Source of the DNA: Apis mellifera
Taxonomy: Eukaryota > Arthropoda > Insecta > Hymenoptera > Apidae
Length of the DNA: 64,000 nt
Assembly (NCBI RefSeq): GCF_003254395.2
Contig: NC_037647.1
Location: 407,001-471,000, forward strand
Direction of reading: 5' to 3'
Positions 1-10,900 of this stretch are shown here, piece by piece (position 1 is the first letter of the stretch; each line of letters begins with the position of its first letter). The notes beneath the pieces are model-generated. The model was given only the letters and a program-made list of their open reading frames with translations, did no database searches and was not told the DNA's origin. The position numbers and the translations under genes were made by a program.

Positions 1-1274
1 GTTTCTCTTAATCTTAGAAGCGATGGTTTTGATAAATATAGATGCGATAGAAATTTGTCAATGGGCATGACTATTGCATGGTAAGATGATAATTTTAATA
101 TAATATTTATCAAGGTTATGTCTTTTTTACAATGAGTAAATACTTTCAAATATACAACTATTATATTTGTATTTCTATTTCTTAATAAATTTTTATATAT
201 AATAATAGAATGATACATTTATTATAAATAAAATAAACTATTTTTAGCATGTCCAAAATTCTACGATGTGCTGGTTCAGAAGATACAGTGACATTACGAG
301 CAGTGGATAATCCAGAAAATATTACGTTTATATTTGAATCACCAAATAAAGAAAAACTTGCAGAATATGAAATGAAACTTATAAATATGGATCAAGAACA
401 TCTTGGTATTCCTGTAAGATTCTATACATTATATATAGAATTTTTTTTTTTTTAATAATATAATGTAATGAAATATAATATATTATCATAGGAAACTTCA
501 TATTCATGTGTTGTAAAAATGCCATCTCAAGAATTTTCACGTATTTGTAGAGATTTAAGTCAATTTGGAGAATCAATAACATTTTCATGCTCTAAAGAAG
601 GTATAAAATTTAGTGCTTCTGGAGATTATGGACAAGGTATATCAATTTCTTTTGTTATAAAAAAAATAGTAGTATAAACATTTTAATTATACTTACGTTA
701 GTTATATAATATTTATTATGTTTGGATAGCATCTTGTAGTCAACACTTTTCAAGCACAACTGTTATATAGTTACTGCTTGAAATAATATGCTAGAATGTG
801 TTTGCTTGATTGACCTTCATTGCTGTGAAGAATATATCATATATATGTTTATATACATGTCTGTTTATATTTGTGTATTTAAAGGAAATATTTTTTTCTG
901 TGCTAAAAATCATTAAAATACAAATGAATTATAAAAAGTATATATTGCAAAATGTAAAAATATATCTATACAATTAATTATAAATTATGATTGTATATTG
1001 TAAATTACTCTTTTTTTTAGCTACTGTTAAATTAGCACAAACAGCTGATGCAGATAATGAAGAAGAAGCAGTAATTGTCAATATGCAAGAACCAGTAAAA
1101 TTAACATTTTCATGTCGTTATCTTAATTGTTTTATAAAGGCTGGACCCTTATGTGCACAAGTACAATTATCAATGTCTAATGATGTGCCTCTTGTATGTG
1201 AATACAAAATTGGGGATATTGGACACATTAGATATTATCTGGCACCAAAAATTGATGATGATGAAGAAAATTAA
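1..1274 (+). CDS. PCNA: Proliferating cell nuclear antigen (PCNA) family sliding clamp, 5' partial
   Basis: DNA polymerase processivity clamp of the replication fork; it acts in the nucleus as a homotrimer. Four exons are visible: 1-80, 248-413, 492-636 and 1021-1274, all with GT-AG borders and consistent phases, ending in TAA. The first base continues an exon whose upstream part (about 55-60 residues of a roughly 260-residue family) lies outside the window. Conserved blocks include LRSDGFDKYRCDRNLSMGM, the interdomain-connector region MDQEHLGIP, RICRDLSQFGES, KEGIKFSASGD, EEEAV..MQEPV.LTF.CRYLN and the C-terminal GHIRYYLAPKI. Several positions differ from what I remember of insect PCNA (for example CMSKILRC after GMTIA, ENITFIFESPNKEKLAEYE, and an unusual Cys near the C terminus), so a second, PCNA2-like paralogue is possible. 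The family call is secure; orthologue versus paralogue is not. Confidence 0.93.
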
Positions 1275-2604
1275 TTTTTTTCTAAGATTGGAATCTTTTT
1301 TATCTTAAATACTTTTTTATATAAGTTATCAATATAATATTGCTTTAACTTTGTATACTTTGATTTTTTACTGTTATATTTATCATATTATTAAAAAAGA
1401 ATTAAATATTTTCAAAATCTTAATATAAATAATGAATGATTATTTAGATAAAAAAAGGTATATTTTGATATTCATTGAGGAACGATAAAAGGATTAATTA
1501 GAAATACTTTGAAGGTAATATATTTAAATTTTACATTTAAAAGTCATTTGGCTCGTCACAGTGTTAGCGCAACGTGAAATTGACACTAAGATTCATCATT
1601 GACACAATCATGATAAACATGGTAATATGGTGTCATTCTTAAGATTTATAATTGTTACCGTTTCATAAACTGTGACAATATTTTGATAATATTGCATTTT
1701 TTTATATGTAAGAAGAACTCAATATATTTCCAAAACATTTGATAAATTTTGAATTATGTGTTATTTCTTATATCCTAGCCTAATTGAAATTTAAATTTTT
1801 CACTTATTTTTAGTTGTCTTATTTCTTATACCTTTTATGTATAAGCTAGTTTAATATAAAAATACATAATTAACTTACGAGCTGAGGGAATAAGTGGGCT
1901 ACCATGGATGGAATAGCCTAAAAGTATACAATAAAATCTTACATAATTTGGATCTCATATAGTTACTAAATAATTATATATTATATATAATCAATAGATG
2001 TTGATTTATACTATAAATTATTTTACACGCCCATACTGCGAAGACCTGTTTATCATTAATTCTTATTTTTATGAATTTAAATCAAATCAATAAAATATTT
2101 TCCACTTCTTGTTCTATGTTCAAAAATAAATTTAAATAGCAATAAAACAAGATATTTTGGCAATAGTAATCAGCCTCTTTAGTTTTAAAGCCCTGATATT
2201 GCTTTTTTCTTTTTAATATAATAGCTTCACATTTAAAATTAAAATAATTATTTTTTTATACGCAAATTTTTATACGCTAATGAAATAATACGCATTCATG
2301 TTAATATATAATCAAATTTAATGTAAAAGGAAAATATGAAATTATCTATTTAAAATTAATGAAAGTGTTAATACTTATTCATTTTCAAAGAAGATACCAC
2401 ACACATCGATACTATCGGTAATTATTTGGACCAATTTGATAATTTGATAATTGCTTATGCGAGATTATCAGTGCATATATTGTTCTTCAGTCTATAAATA
2501 TAATTTTAAAAAGTGTGAGATGTTATGTGGCATTTGCTCTGTAAATGAAGTATTAAAGTATTAACAAAAAAAAAACATGTACAATTAAAAAATTATGTAA
2601 AGGC
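1275..2604. other. Intergenic region between convergent PCNA and BTB zinc-finger genes
   Basis: AT-rich DNA holding the presumed 3' UTRs of the two convergent genes. ATTAAA/AATAAA-like hexamers are frequent but none is decisive. Two short GC-richer segments stand out (about 1879-1917 and about 2030-2054); the first has splice borders on the minus strand and is listed separately. Nothing else protein-like is visible. Confidence 0.5.
1879..1917 (-). other. Candidate 39-nt microexon, minus strand
   Basis: On the minus strand a TTTTAG acceptor precedes a 39-nt GC-richer block followed by a GTAAGT donor. The block is a multiple of three and open in phase 0, reading AIPSMVAHLFPQL. It lies 3' of the BTB zinc-finger stop codon, so it could be an alternative downstream exon of that gene, part of another minus-strand transcript, or a chance arrangement. 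The splice borders are seen; expression is unknown. Confidence 0.25.
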
Positions 2605-4282
2605 TTAAGCATTCGTGTTGCCATTACTCCCATATAAACTGGGATGTACATATTTGTCATGCAATGTCCTTAAATGCCTTAATAAATTACTTTTTACGTT
2701 AAAGCCTTTTTTACAATAGGAACAAAGAAAAGGCTTTTCCCCTGTATGCGTTCTTTGATGAATTACCATCGACGCATGGCTTGGAAATTCTTTTTGACAA
2801 ATGTTGCACAATTTTTGATGACTATGAACTCTTTTTGGTTTAGGAGGTGCTGAGTTATTCATTAGAGCTAATTGCTCTTCTGTATGTTCGGTTTGTATAT
2901 GACGTACCCATTCTTGAGGTGTTGAATACATATTACCACAAAGATCACATTTTAAAGGTGGAAAATCTTTGCTATCGTCATCTACATCACCCTAAAAAAT
3001 ACATACACAATAATAATTTTTAATTTAATATATAAAATATTAATTAATATTTTATTTATTCTTACCTTCCTCTTTTTTCTTCGATTTTCGGTCATATCAG
3101 CATGTGTAAATTCAATATGTCTTACCCAATCTGATGGTCGATTAAATGTTTGACTGCACATATCGCATGTTAACGGGCTATATTCTTCTTCTTCATCTGC
3201 ACTATGTACGATTTCCTGTAATGAATTGTAATACACATTTTTTGTTAAAAAAAACTTTTAAAATAAATTAAAATATTATATACCGGTTTTATATCAATCT
3301 CGTGATCTATCGTTAATGATTCTGATGGATCAATAGTTTCTTCCCAAATTGGTTCATCTTTTACTAAAAGTTCTAAATTCAATTCAGTCTAAAACACATA
3401 AAATAAAAATATTTTATTATATTTGATAAAATATACTATATAAGATCATCTTACATTTTCGCCATCTTCACTTTTAGATTTATTAGATTCTACATCACTA
3501 TTGGTTGTTTTCCTTTTTTTACCATTGTTTTCCACATTTTCCTTGTTCTTATTTTGTTCATTATTTTTATTTTCCTCCAAAACTTTCTTAGATTCTGGTT
3601 CGCTAGTTTTCTCTTCAACTTTTTCAATACTCTTTCTTTCTGATATAGGTTTCTGAGGTTGAATATTATTTTGTATTGGTGTATTCTGTTGTGTATTTTC
3701 AACAATTTTTTCCGCGCTCGGTTGAACTAATTTGATTTTTTGAATTTGACCAGTTAAAGGTGGCTGCTCCCGTTTTTCTCTATCCATTTTCTGGTTATTC
3801 GATTGTATATTTTCTTTTTTACTTCCAGTATTAGATCTCCATAAACCACGTACACGTAATATATCGCCTGCTTTTAATACACCTTCTAATTGATCATTTG
3901 TTACTGTAGCTTCACCACTGTACATATATTGAATCAGTATTTTTAATGTACGATAACCAATTTCTGTTGGTAATACCTGCAATAATGAATAGAATATTGT
4001 CTTGTGTATTTTTTCATCAACAAAAGCCAATAAAAATATACAAACCACAATTATTGGAGCGTTTGTGTTTGCACCGAAATGACATGTTTGAAAAATATGA
4101 CTAAGATACGAAGAGCAAGCGGCAAGGACAAATCGATGAGCCGCCACGTGCCGGCCACAGGATGTTGCTAACAAGACATCTGCGAAGGATTCTGAATGGA
4201 GTAATGTCGCAACAGAGCTGTGCAGATGAGCACCATAGCTGTGCCATTTAAGTTGATAATTCTCTGAAGCAGCGATGGCCAT
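2605..4282 (-). CDS. BTB/POZ domain C2H2 zinc-finger protein
   Basis: Predicted nuclear DNA-binding transcriptional regulator. Minus-strand exons are 4046-4282 (start ATGGCC), 3455-3976, 3284-3388, 3066-3215 and 2605-2991. All introns are phase 0 with GT-AG borders, giving about 466 residues. Residues 1 to about 130 form a BTB domain typical of insect BTB-ZF proteins (QLKWHSYGAHL, FADVLL, HRFVLAACSSYL, TLKILIQYMYSGEATV). A Lys/Glu/Asn-rich low-complexity linker follows. Four C2H2 fingers come next: about 305-326 and 353-374 (both CX2C-X12-HX4H), 400-420 (HX3H), a TGEKP linker, then 428-449. The first intron (3977-4045) is only 69 nt and stays open in frame, so retention would insert 23 residues in the BTB domain. 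I do not recognise the exact orthologue; BTB usually mediates dimerisation and cofactor recruitment. Confidence 0.9.
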
Positions 4283-5079
4283 TTTTTCTGTATCGTTGAC
4301 AAACAGAGAAAAAAAGGCGTTTCGTTATAATCTTTCTTGGAGATATCTAATACATATTCTTATTGTATTTATTAAGCCTGTTGCGTCGCTGTGTTTCGTT
4401 TACATTTGTATGATTTTGTATCATGTTTTAATAAAGATTTTATAAGATGATGTATAATAAAATATATAATTATTTAAAAATGCAGAAAAATAAAGATCTA
4501 TTTTATCTAGATTATATAATTGTGATATATTGAAATATAATATATAAAAATTCATGTAAATATATAATATATTATTGTTTTCATTGTTTAAATAAAAAAA
4601 TAATTGACATTTCACATTTAACATTAAATGTATTATAAATGAATATTAGACCAATTCACAATAATCTTCGAAAATATATGAATTTTATATGAATTTTTTC
4701 TTTCGATTAAACTGAGATTGTGGCGTCGAATGTTTTTTAATGTATCTGTTTTCGTTTCCAAAATCACAAAACAAAAACATCACTCAAAATCCTTTTGATT
4801 AGTTATGAATGTAGCTTGGTTTGTTTGATTTTGATATAATATTAAACGAATTTAAAAGAAACATCGATAGTAATAAAATAATTACGCACTCTCTTTGGCA
4901 CCCCACATTCACACCCTATCTGAATTCTCATTAAAGTTCGTTCAACGATCGTGCACGTTGTACACAATGTTTTAAAAAAAAATAATCTTCATACATGAAA
5001 CGTCATTGACGCACTTCAAAATTAACGATCTTAGATCATTTCGGTAATGAAGATCATTGGTTATTTAGTGTGCCAATGA
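4283..5079. other. Upstream region of the BTB zinc-finger gene
   Basis: AT-rich, no convincing coding sequence. It should contain the 5' UTR and core promoter of the minus-strand BTB zinc-finger gene, whose start codon is at 4282. A short ATCGATA-containing stretch near 4864 resembles a DREF half element. No clear TATA box was found. Confidence 0.4.
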
Positions 5080-5705
5080 TTGCATGATATTGCCGCTTGT
5101 CGCACGAACGTCGAACCACTGAGAACAAAAATCTGTAAAGCGTTTTACAGCGCGTCATTATACTGTCAACGTGGTTACCTGACGACATCGGCCAGAACTT
5201 CGTTACGCGTCACTTGGCTTCACTTCTCTCGCTCGTTTCTTATTTTAATTGTAAACGATAATCCTCAAGATTTGCGGCACCACAGAGTGTGTCTCGCACG
5301 CGTCGTTAGTGTTTTGAAAGGCGCTTCGCGCGGATACGGGACACGGGGCAGATATGAGCATCGAACCGCCGCGTAGGGGCCTAAAAATCGATATTTCGGT
5401 CTTTGCTCCATCCTCTCCGGCGGTGCAGCCGTGCTCGCTTTCGCGGCTAGGTAGGGTGCCCCCCTGTTCATCATCGATTTTCCCGGCTACCAATCGCACG
5501 CATCCATTTATCGCATCGATCGCCCGAGCTGATTTCAGCGTTTGCGTCCGTCCGTCCATCCGCCCGCTCCACGATTCATACCCGTGCACCCCGCCGCACC
5601 CAACCCCTTTCCCCACACCCTTCTCTATATTCTATATTCTGTTCAACCTCCCACCCCGAAACCATCTCGCTAGCTACTACCTTAAGCCATATAGACGCGA
5701 CTAAA
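5080..5705. promoter_or_regulatory. CpG/GC-rich island, probable promoter or 5' noncoding exon
   Basis: About 600 bases with much higher GC and CpG density than any surrounding DNA, containing many CG dinucleotides and C-rich runs. It is open on both strands over long stretches, as expected of GC-rich sequence with few stop codons, but neither translation resembles a known domain. It lies between the minus-strand BTB zinc-finger gene and the plus-strand palmitoyltransferase gene. A plus-strand donor-like GTAGGG occurs near 5451. The internal 5' UTR exon at 7158-7221 begins with an acceptor, so the palmitoyltransferase must have a more upstream first exon, and this island is the best candidate. 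Confidence 0.5.
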
Positions 5706-5906
5706 CGCGACCCTTCATGATCCTTTTCGTCAGTGACGCCGGACACCACGATGTCTTTTAACTTGCTTCATCCACGACACCCCAATGTTGATTCTATTGC
5801 CTGTTGATATCCCCTTCTTCACGTCGATCAGTTTTATATTTGATTACATATGTTTGAAGATCATACACTGACCATGTTGAAGATCAAAAAAGTTTCTTGC
5901 CCTTAT

Positions 5907-5908
<2 letters not shown>

Positions 5909-5954
<46 letters not shown>
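5909..5954. repeat. (AT)n microsatellite
   Basis: Uninterrupted AT dinucleotide run of about 45 bases. Confidence 0.95.
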
Positions 5955-5958
<4 letters not shown>

Positions 5959-7157
5959 ATATCAATTTTTTTTAAAATCATTTTAATGATTTTACGATGA
6001 AATGATAAAACTCAATGATTCAATCAAAGTATAGAATAAGACAACGCATATAGCTTGCTAGAATTAGTTGAATAAAGTAACTTAAAAGTATATTTTCATT
6101 CATTTAAAGAAATTTTCTTTTTCTATAAAAAAAAGTTAAATTCAAATTAAATATTGGTTTGAAAATAATAATAAAAGAGAAATATATATTATTAATTAGA
6201 ACGCGCTTACCTATTATGTATTATATTATTATATTGTTATGTTTTTATTGTTTTAAAATATAAATTATTATTTAATATAAATATAATATAAATATTATTC
6301 AAATTCAATACTTGACTTAAATCTTTTAAATAGTTTTAACTTAGAATGTTTGATCTATAGATCTATGAGACAATATTACAGGGTTAGTTTGTATGTGCAG
6401 TAAAATTTTAGGATCGCCGCTGTTCTGTTCCTAAACATATCTGAAGATGGCGTTTACAGTGGGATTCTTCGATTTTCAAGATTTCATTTGAATGTGTGCA
6501 TGTGCATGTGACGATATACTGCATTGCGTCGACGACCTATTTTACAATAGAAATTATAAGCATACTCTTTTATCATAAAATAATCAATTTCATGATTCAA
6601 AATGAATTATATTTTTCTATATAATTAATAATTTGTATGGTTATTGTTTCTTTATTATATATATTTTCATTAAAAGTTTATATTATTAAGAAATTAATAA
6701 TTTGTTTTACATTATTTTTTAAAAATTTTAATTTTTTGCATAATTCTTATTAATAATATATAAAGAATTTGAAAATATGATGTGATTTTTATATATTTTT
6801 GTATATTCAAAATCACAATTTTTTTTATTATCGATTTTAAATATAAAAGTTGCTTGAAATCGAAATCGGTTTTGTGTTAGGTCACATGACAATAAGATCA
6901 CGTGGTGCTTTTGCATACTCCGTTAGAGGGAAGCACATATAAATCTTGAGCAAACATGACGGCTAACAATTTCTTCGTAAATACATATCTTATTGTCATT
7001 GAAGTAAAATTGATTAACTAAAACAATGCAACGGTTTTTTAAAACGTAATGTACGTCGCGAATTTAAAATTTATATCAAGAGTATATAAGTGTTGTTTTT
7101 ATGTCACATAAAAGTGACCTAGTTTATAAATGAATTTTCGCTTTTGATTTTCTTTAG
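5955..7157. other. Upstream noncoding region of the palmitoyltransferase gene
   Basis: AT-rich DNA with two less AT-rich patches. One (about 6360-6540) contains AAGATGGCG, which resembles a CTCF/Pho-type core. The other (about 6870-6970) contains paired E-boxes and a TATA-like element, described separately. No supported coding exon was seen. Confidence 0.4.
6881..6943 (+). promoter_or_regulatory. Paired E-boxes and TATA-like element upstream of the palmitoyltransferase
   Basis: GTCACATGAC (6881-6890) and TCACGTGG (6898-6905) are two E-boxes of the type bound by MITF/TFE/USF-family bHLH-zip factors, with cores 16 bases apart. A TATAAA follows at 6938-6943. The next ATG downstream (about 6956) would open a short upstream reading frame. 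The motifs are seen; promoter function and an alternative first exon starting near 6965 are inferred. Confidence 0.4.
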
Positions 7158-7221
7158 TTATGACCCTGAGTGTTCTTGAAGTCGGTGGCCTCTGTAAGAC
7201 AGTAGCGATGCTGTCTCGAAA
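7158..7221 (+). other. 5' UTR exon of the palmitoyltransferase gene
   Basis: A 64-base block with a pyrimidine-rich TTTTCTTTAG acceptor before it and a consensus GTGAGT donor after it. An acceptor at 7639-7640 (CTAACAG) would join it to the leader just before the start codon at 7705. It contains an ATG at 7160 whose frame would run through the junction and stop before 7705, making a short upstream ORF of about 32 codons. The splice signals are seen; translation of the uORF is inferred. Confidence 0.45.
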
Positions 7222-7704
7222 GTGAGTTCATAACTGTTATAGAATATGGAAAAAATAAATGATTCCATTTAATATTCTTAAAATATGGATTTTATGAAAT
7301 ATGAGCATTGTCATGTTTTCAATAAACGAAACAACTAGGTTACGTTGTCAAGAAGAACGCAGTTCTATACTAAATAATATTAAGTTTATGGTAGGTTGAT
7401 TTTTTATTTATATTATATTTATTTATATTTTTATTTATATATAAAGTAAAATTGTATGAAAATGCAAATAATAAATATTTTAAATCTAAATATTTGTAAA
7501 AAATTACAAAAATTAAAAAATAAATATGAATTTACAAATATGTTGCAGTTGATTAAAAAAAAAGCAGTAAGCCAAGATGAACTATGATTGTTCGAACTTT
7601 TATGTAGTAACATTAAATAATCATTGCATAATTCTAACAGATTATTTTTTATACATATTTATGCATATGTATAGTGTATAAAGTAATCTGTTTATATTTA
7701 CAAA

Positions 7705-7904
7705 ATGCCTCACATAACACGAAAATGGGAACTTTTCCCAGGCAGAAATCGATTTTGTTGTGATGGTAGAGTAATGATGGCACCACAAACTGGAGTTTTT
7801 TATGTGACTGTGTGTCTCATTGCTGGAACAAGTGGATTATTTTTTGCTTTTGAGTAAGATTATATTTTTTAAAATAGGAATTGTATACATATGTGTATAT
7901 GTAT

Positions 7905-7958
<54 letters not shown>

Positions 7959-10900
7959 ATAAAAAGATTTAATTTAATAATTTTATATATATTTTTCAGT
8001 TGTCCATTTTTAGCAGTTCATATAACACCTGCTATTCCAGTTATTGGTGGTTTATTATTTATTTTTGTAATGTCTGCTTTGTTCAGAACAAGTTTTAGTG
8101 ATCCTGGTGTTATTCCAAGAGCAACTCTTGATGAAGCTGCCTATATTGAAAAACAGATTGGTATATAAATATATATTTCTTAAAAATAAATATGTAAATA
8201 AATAATTTTATAATTAATTATGTTTGTATTTATACTATAAAAATTCTACTTTTTTTTATATAATCTATGTAATTTAGTGTAGTTTATAATTAAAAACTTT
8301 ATTTTTTTATATGTTGTAAAGAGGTACCAAACAATGGTAATTCTAAAATGTATAGACCTCCACCTCGAACAAAAGAGGTATTAGTCAAAGGACAACCAGT
8401 AAAATTAAAATATTGTTTTACTTGTAAAATATTTAGACCACCAAGAGCTTCACATTGTAGCCTATGTGACAACTGTGTAGGTATGTATAATTTTTTAATC
8501 AGTTTAAATTATTTTGTTATTTAAAATTATTTTTATGGAAATTTAGAAGTATATAATTATCTTTTTAGAGAGATTTGATCATCATTGTCCATGGGTGGGA
8601 AATTGTGTTGGTAGGAGGAATTACAGATATTTTTATGCCTTTATTGTCTCTTTGGCATTTCTTTGTGTTTTCATATTTGCATGTGCTGTTACACATTTAA
8701 TAATGCGTAAGTATATTAGTTAAAAAAATATAAAATATTAGAATAAGAAAAAGATATAAAAATTAAATTAGATATTTTTTATTTTCATGTATTTAATTCT
8801 AGTCACAAAAGATGATAGACCATTTTTAGAAGCAGTGAGAATATCTCCTGGAAGTGTTGTTGTAGCAGTTATATGTTTTTTTTCTGTTTGGAGTATTCTT
8901 GGTCTTGCTGGTTTTCATACATATTTAACTACTAGTAATCAGACAACTAATGAAGATGTAAATAAATTTTATTAATTTTTTATGTATGTGAAATTATTAA
9001 ATAATCTTAAAATAATTTGAATCATTTTTATAGATTAAGGGGTCATTTTCTATTAAAACAGGGCAAGAAAATTTCAATTTATATAGTCAAGGAAATATAT
9101 GTGGAAACTGTTTCTATGTATTGTGTGGACCAGCGCCACCTAGTTTAATTGGTAATTTATTTTTATATTCTTAATATTTTTATTTTATTTCTTGTAAAAA
9201 TTATTTGATTATATTTAATTTTATAGATCGAAGAGGTATTGTAACTCCAGAATATCGTGCAGAACAAGAAAGAGTTGGTGGTGACAATGTAATTACTAAT
9301 AATAAAACTTATGGTACTGTAAAAATTATACAACCACAGGTATTTAAATATTTATTAGTATTATTAGTTCTTGTATTTTATTTATATCATTATTTATATA
9401 TTATTTTTTTTTATATTATTACAGTCTAATGGTACAACTGTTCAAATAAATCCTAGTCCAGATCTCACAGGTTCTATGAACAATCTTGTTTCTGATCAAC
9501 ATTCGTCACAAATTGAATCAATAAATGGTGAGTTAAATCTTTTGAGGCACACTATTCATTACCCAGAGGATCTTTCGAAATATTCACGAGAGTACATTGA
9601 TGATACTTATGTTCCGGCATATCCCCGACAATATTGTTTTCAGGATTCCATAAAACATGTAAAGTATGATACAGAAATAGAAAATCCAGATTTTCAAAGA
9701 TATCCATGTAGGTGTGAAGAGAATTTACATAAATATTCTCATAAATGTAGGGAAGAATATCATAGATGTTCGGATAATAATTTAATATATGATCAATGTG
9801 TTAGTGACCAAAAATATGATATTGATCTTCAGAAATATCCGCAAAGATATTCTGAAGATTCTGTACGATATAAAATTAATGATAAAAGTATTTACACTGA
9901 TCTCCAAAAATTTCCACAATGTTACTCTGAAGATCCACTACGAATATCTCAATCTCATACTCTTAAATATAATAATTTGAGGTGCACTGTTCATGGTTTA
10001 AAATATCCAATATCAAAAAATCTTTTGCCAACTGTTGTAATGTCACGAATATTAGGAGCAGGAGGAATGCCAATTATTGGTCAAAATGCAATAGGACTAG
10101 CAGTTAATAGATTTGGTTCAGAACCTTTAACTAATGCTTTTTTTTATACAGAAAACTCTTTATGTCCAAATGATAGTACTGAAGAAGATCTTTTAAATCG
10201 AAGATATATCATGAATTCAATAAGCGATAATGATGATATTTAATGTTTTTTTTAATAATTGTCCTCTTTTTAAATTAATATTAAATTTTACTTATTGAAA
10301 AAGAAAAAAATTTAAATGGCTATAATTGTTAGGAAATAATTTTAATGTTAAAATTATAAAATATAATAAAATATAAAATATATAAATTTTATTATTATTA
10401 ACATAAAATAAATAAAATTTTATTATGTATATAAATATTATTAGCAAAGATAATAATATTAAAAAATATTAAATATTAACAAAAGTAATTATTAATCATA
10501 TGATTGTTTATATTTTCTTATTATAACTTATATATTAGATTTTTATGGATAAAAATTCAAGTTGAATTTGATTATTATTAATATTGTTATTAAGATTTAT
10601 TTATTTTTTAACAGTTTATTTGATATTGAATATATATATATAGATTTTTTTTTTAAAGAAGAAGGGAGAAATTAGTATTTTTGTTATAATATTATATATT
10701 TTGATTGAGAAAAAAACTAAAATATTAATTTCATTACAATTTTTTAATATTTTATAAAAAATACACGAATAATTATTTATTTTTTACATTATGTAATGAA
10801 AATAAATGAAACGTAATTATTTTAGAATATTAATCTTAAAGCAACAAAAATTAATCTAAATATAAATTTGAATTATCAAATATAAAATAAATTTAAATTT

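Noticed and set aside
5245..5704. Long overlapping ORFs on both strands (about 123 and 116 codons)
   Set aside because: They are explained by a GC-rich block with few stop codons; neither has a recognisable domain, splice-consistent borders or bee-like coding composition.
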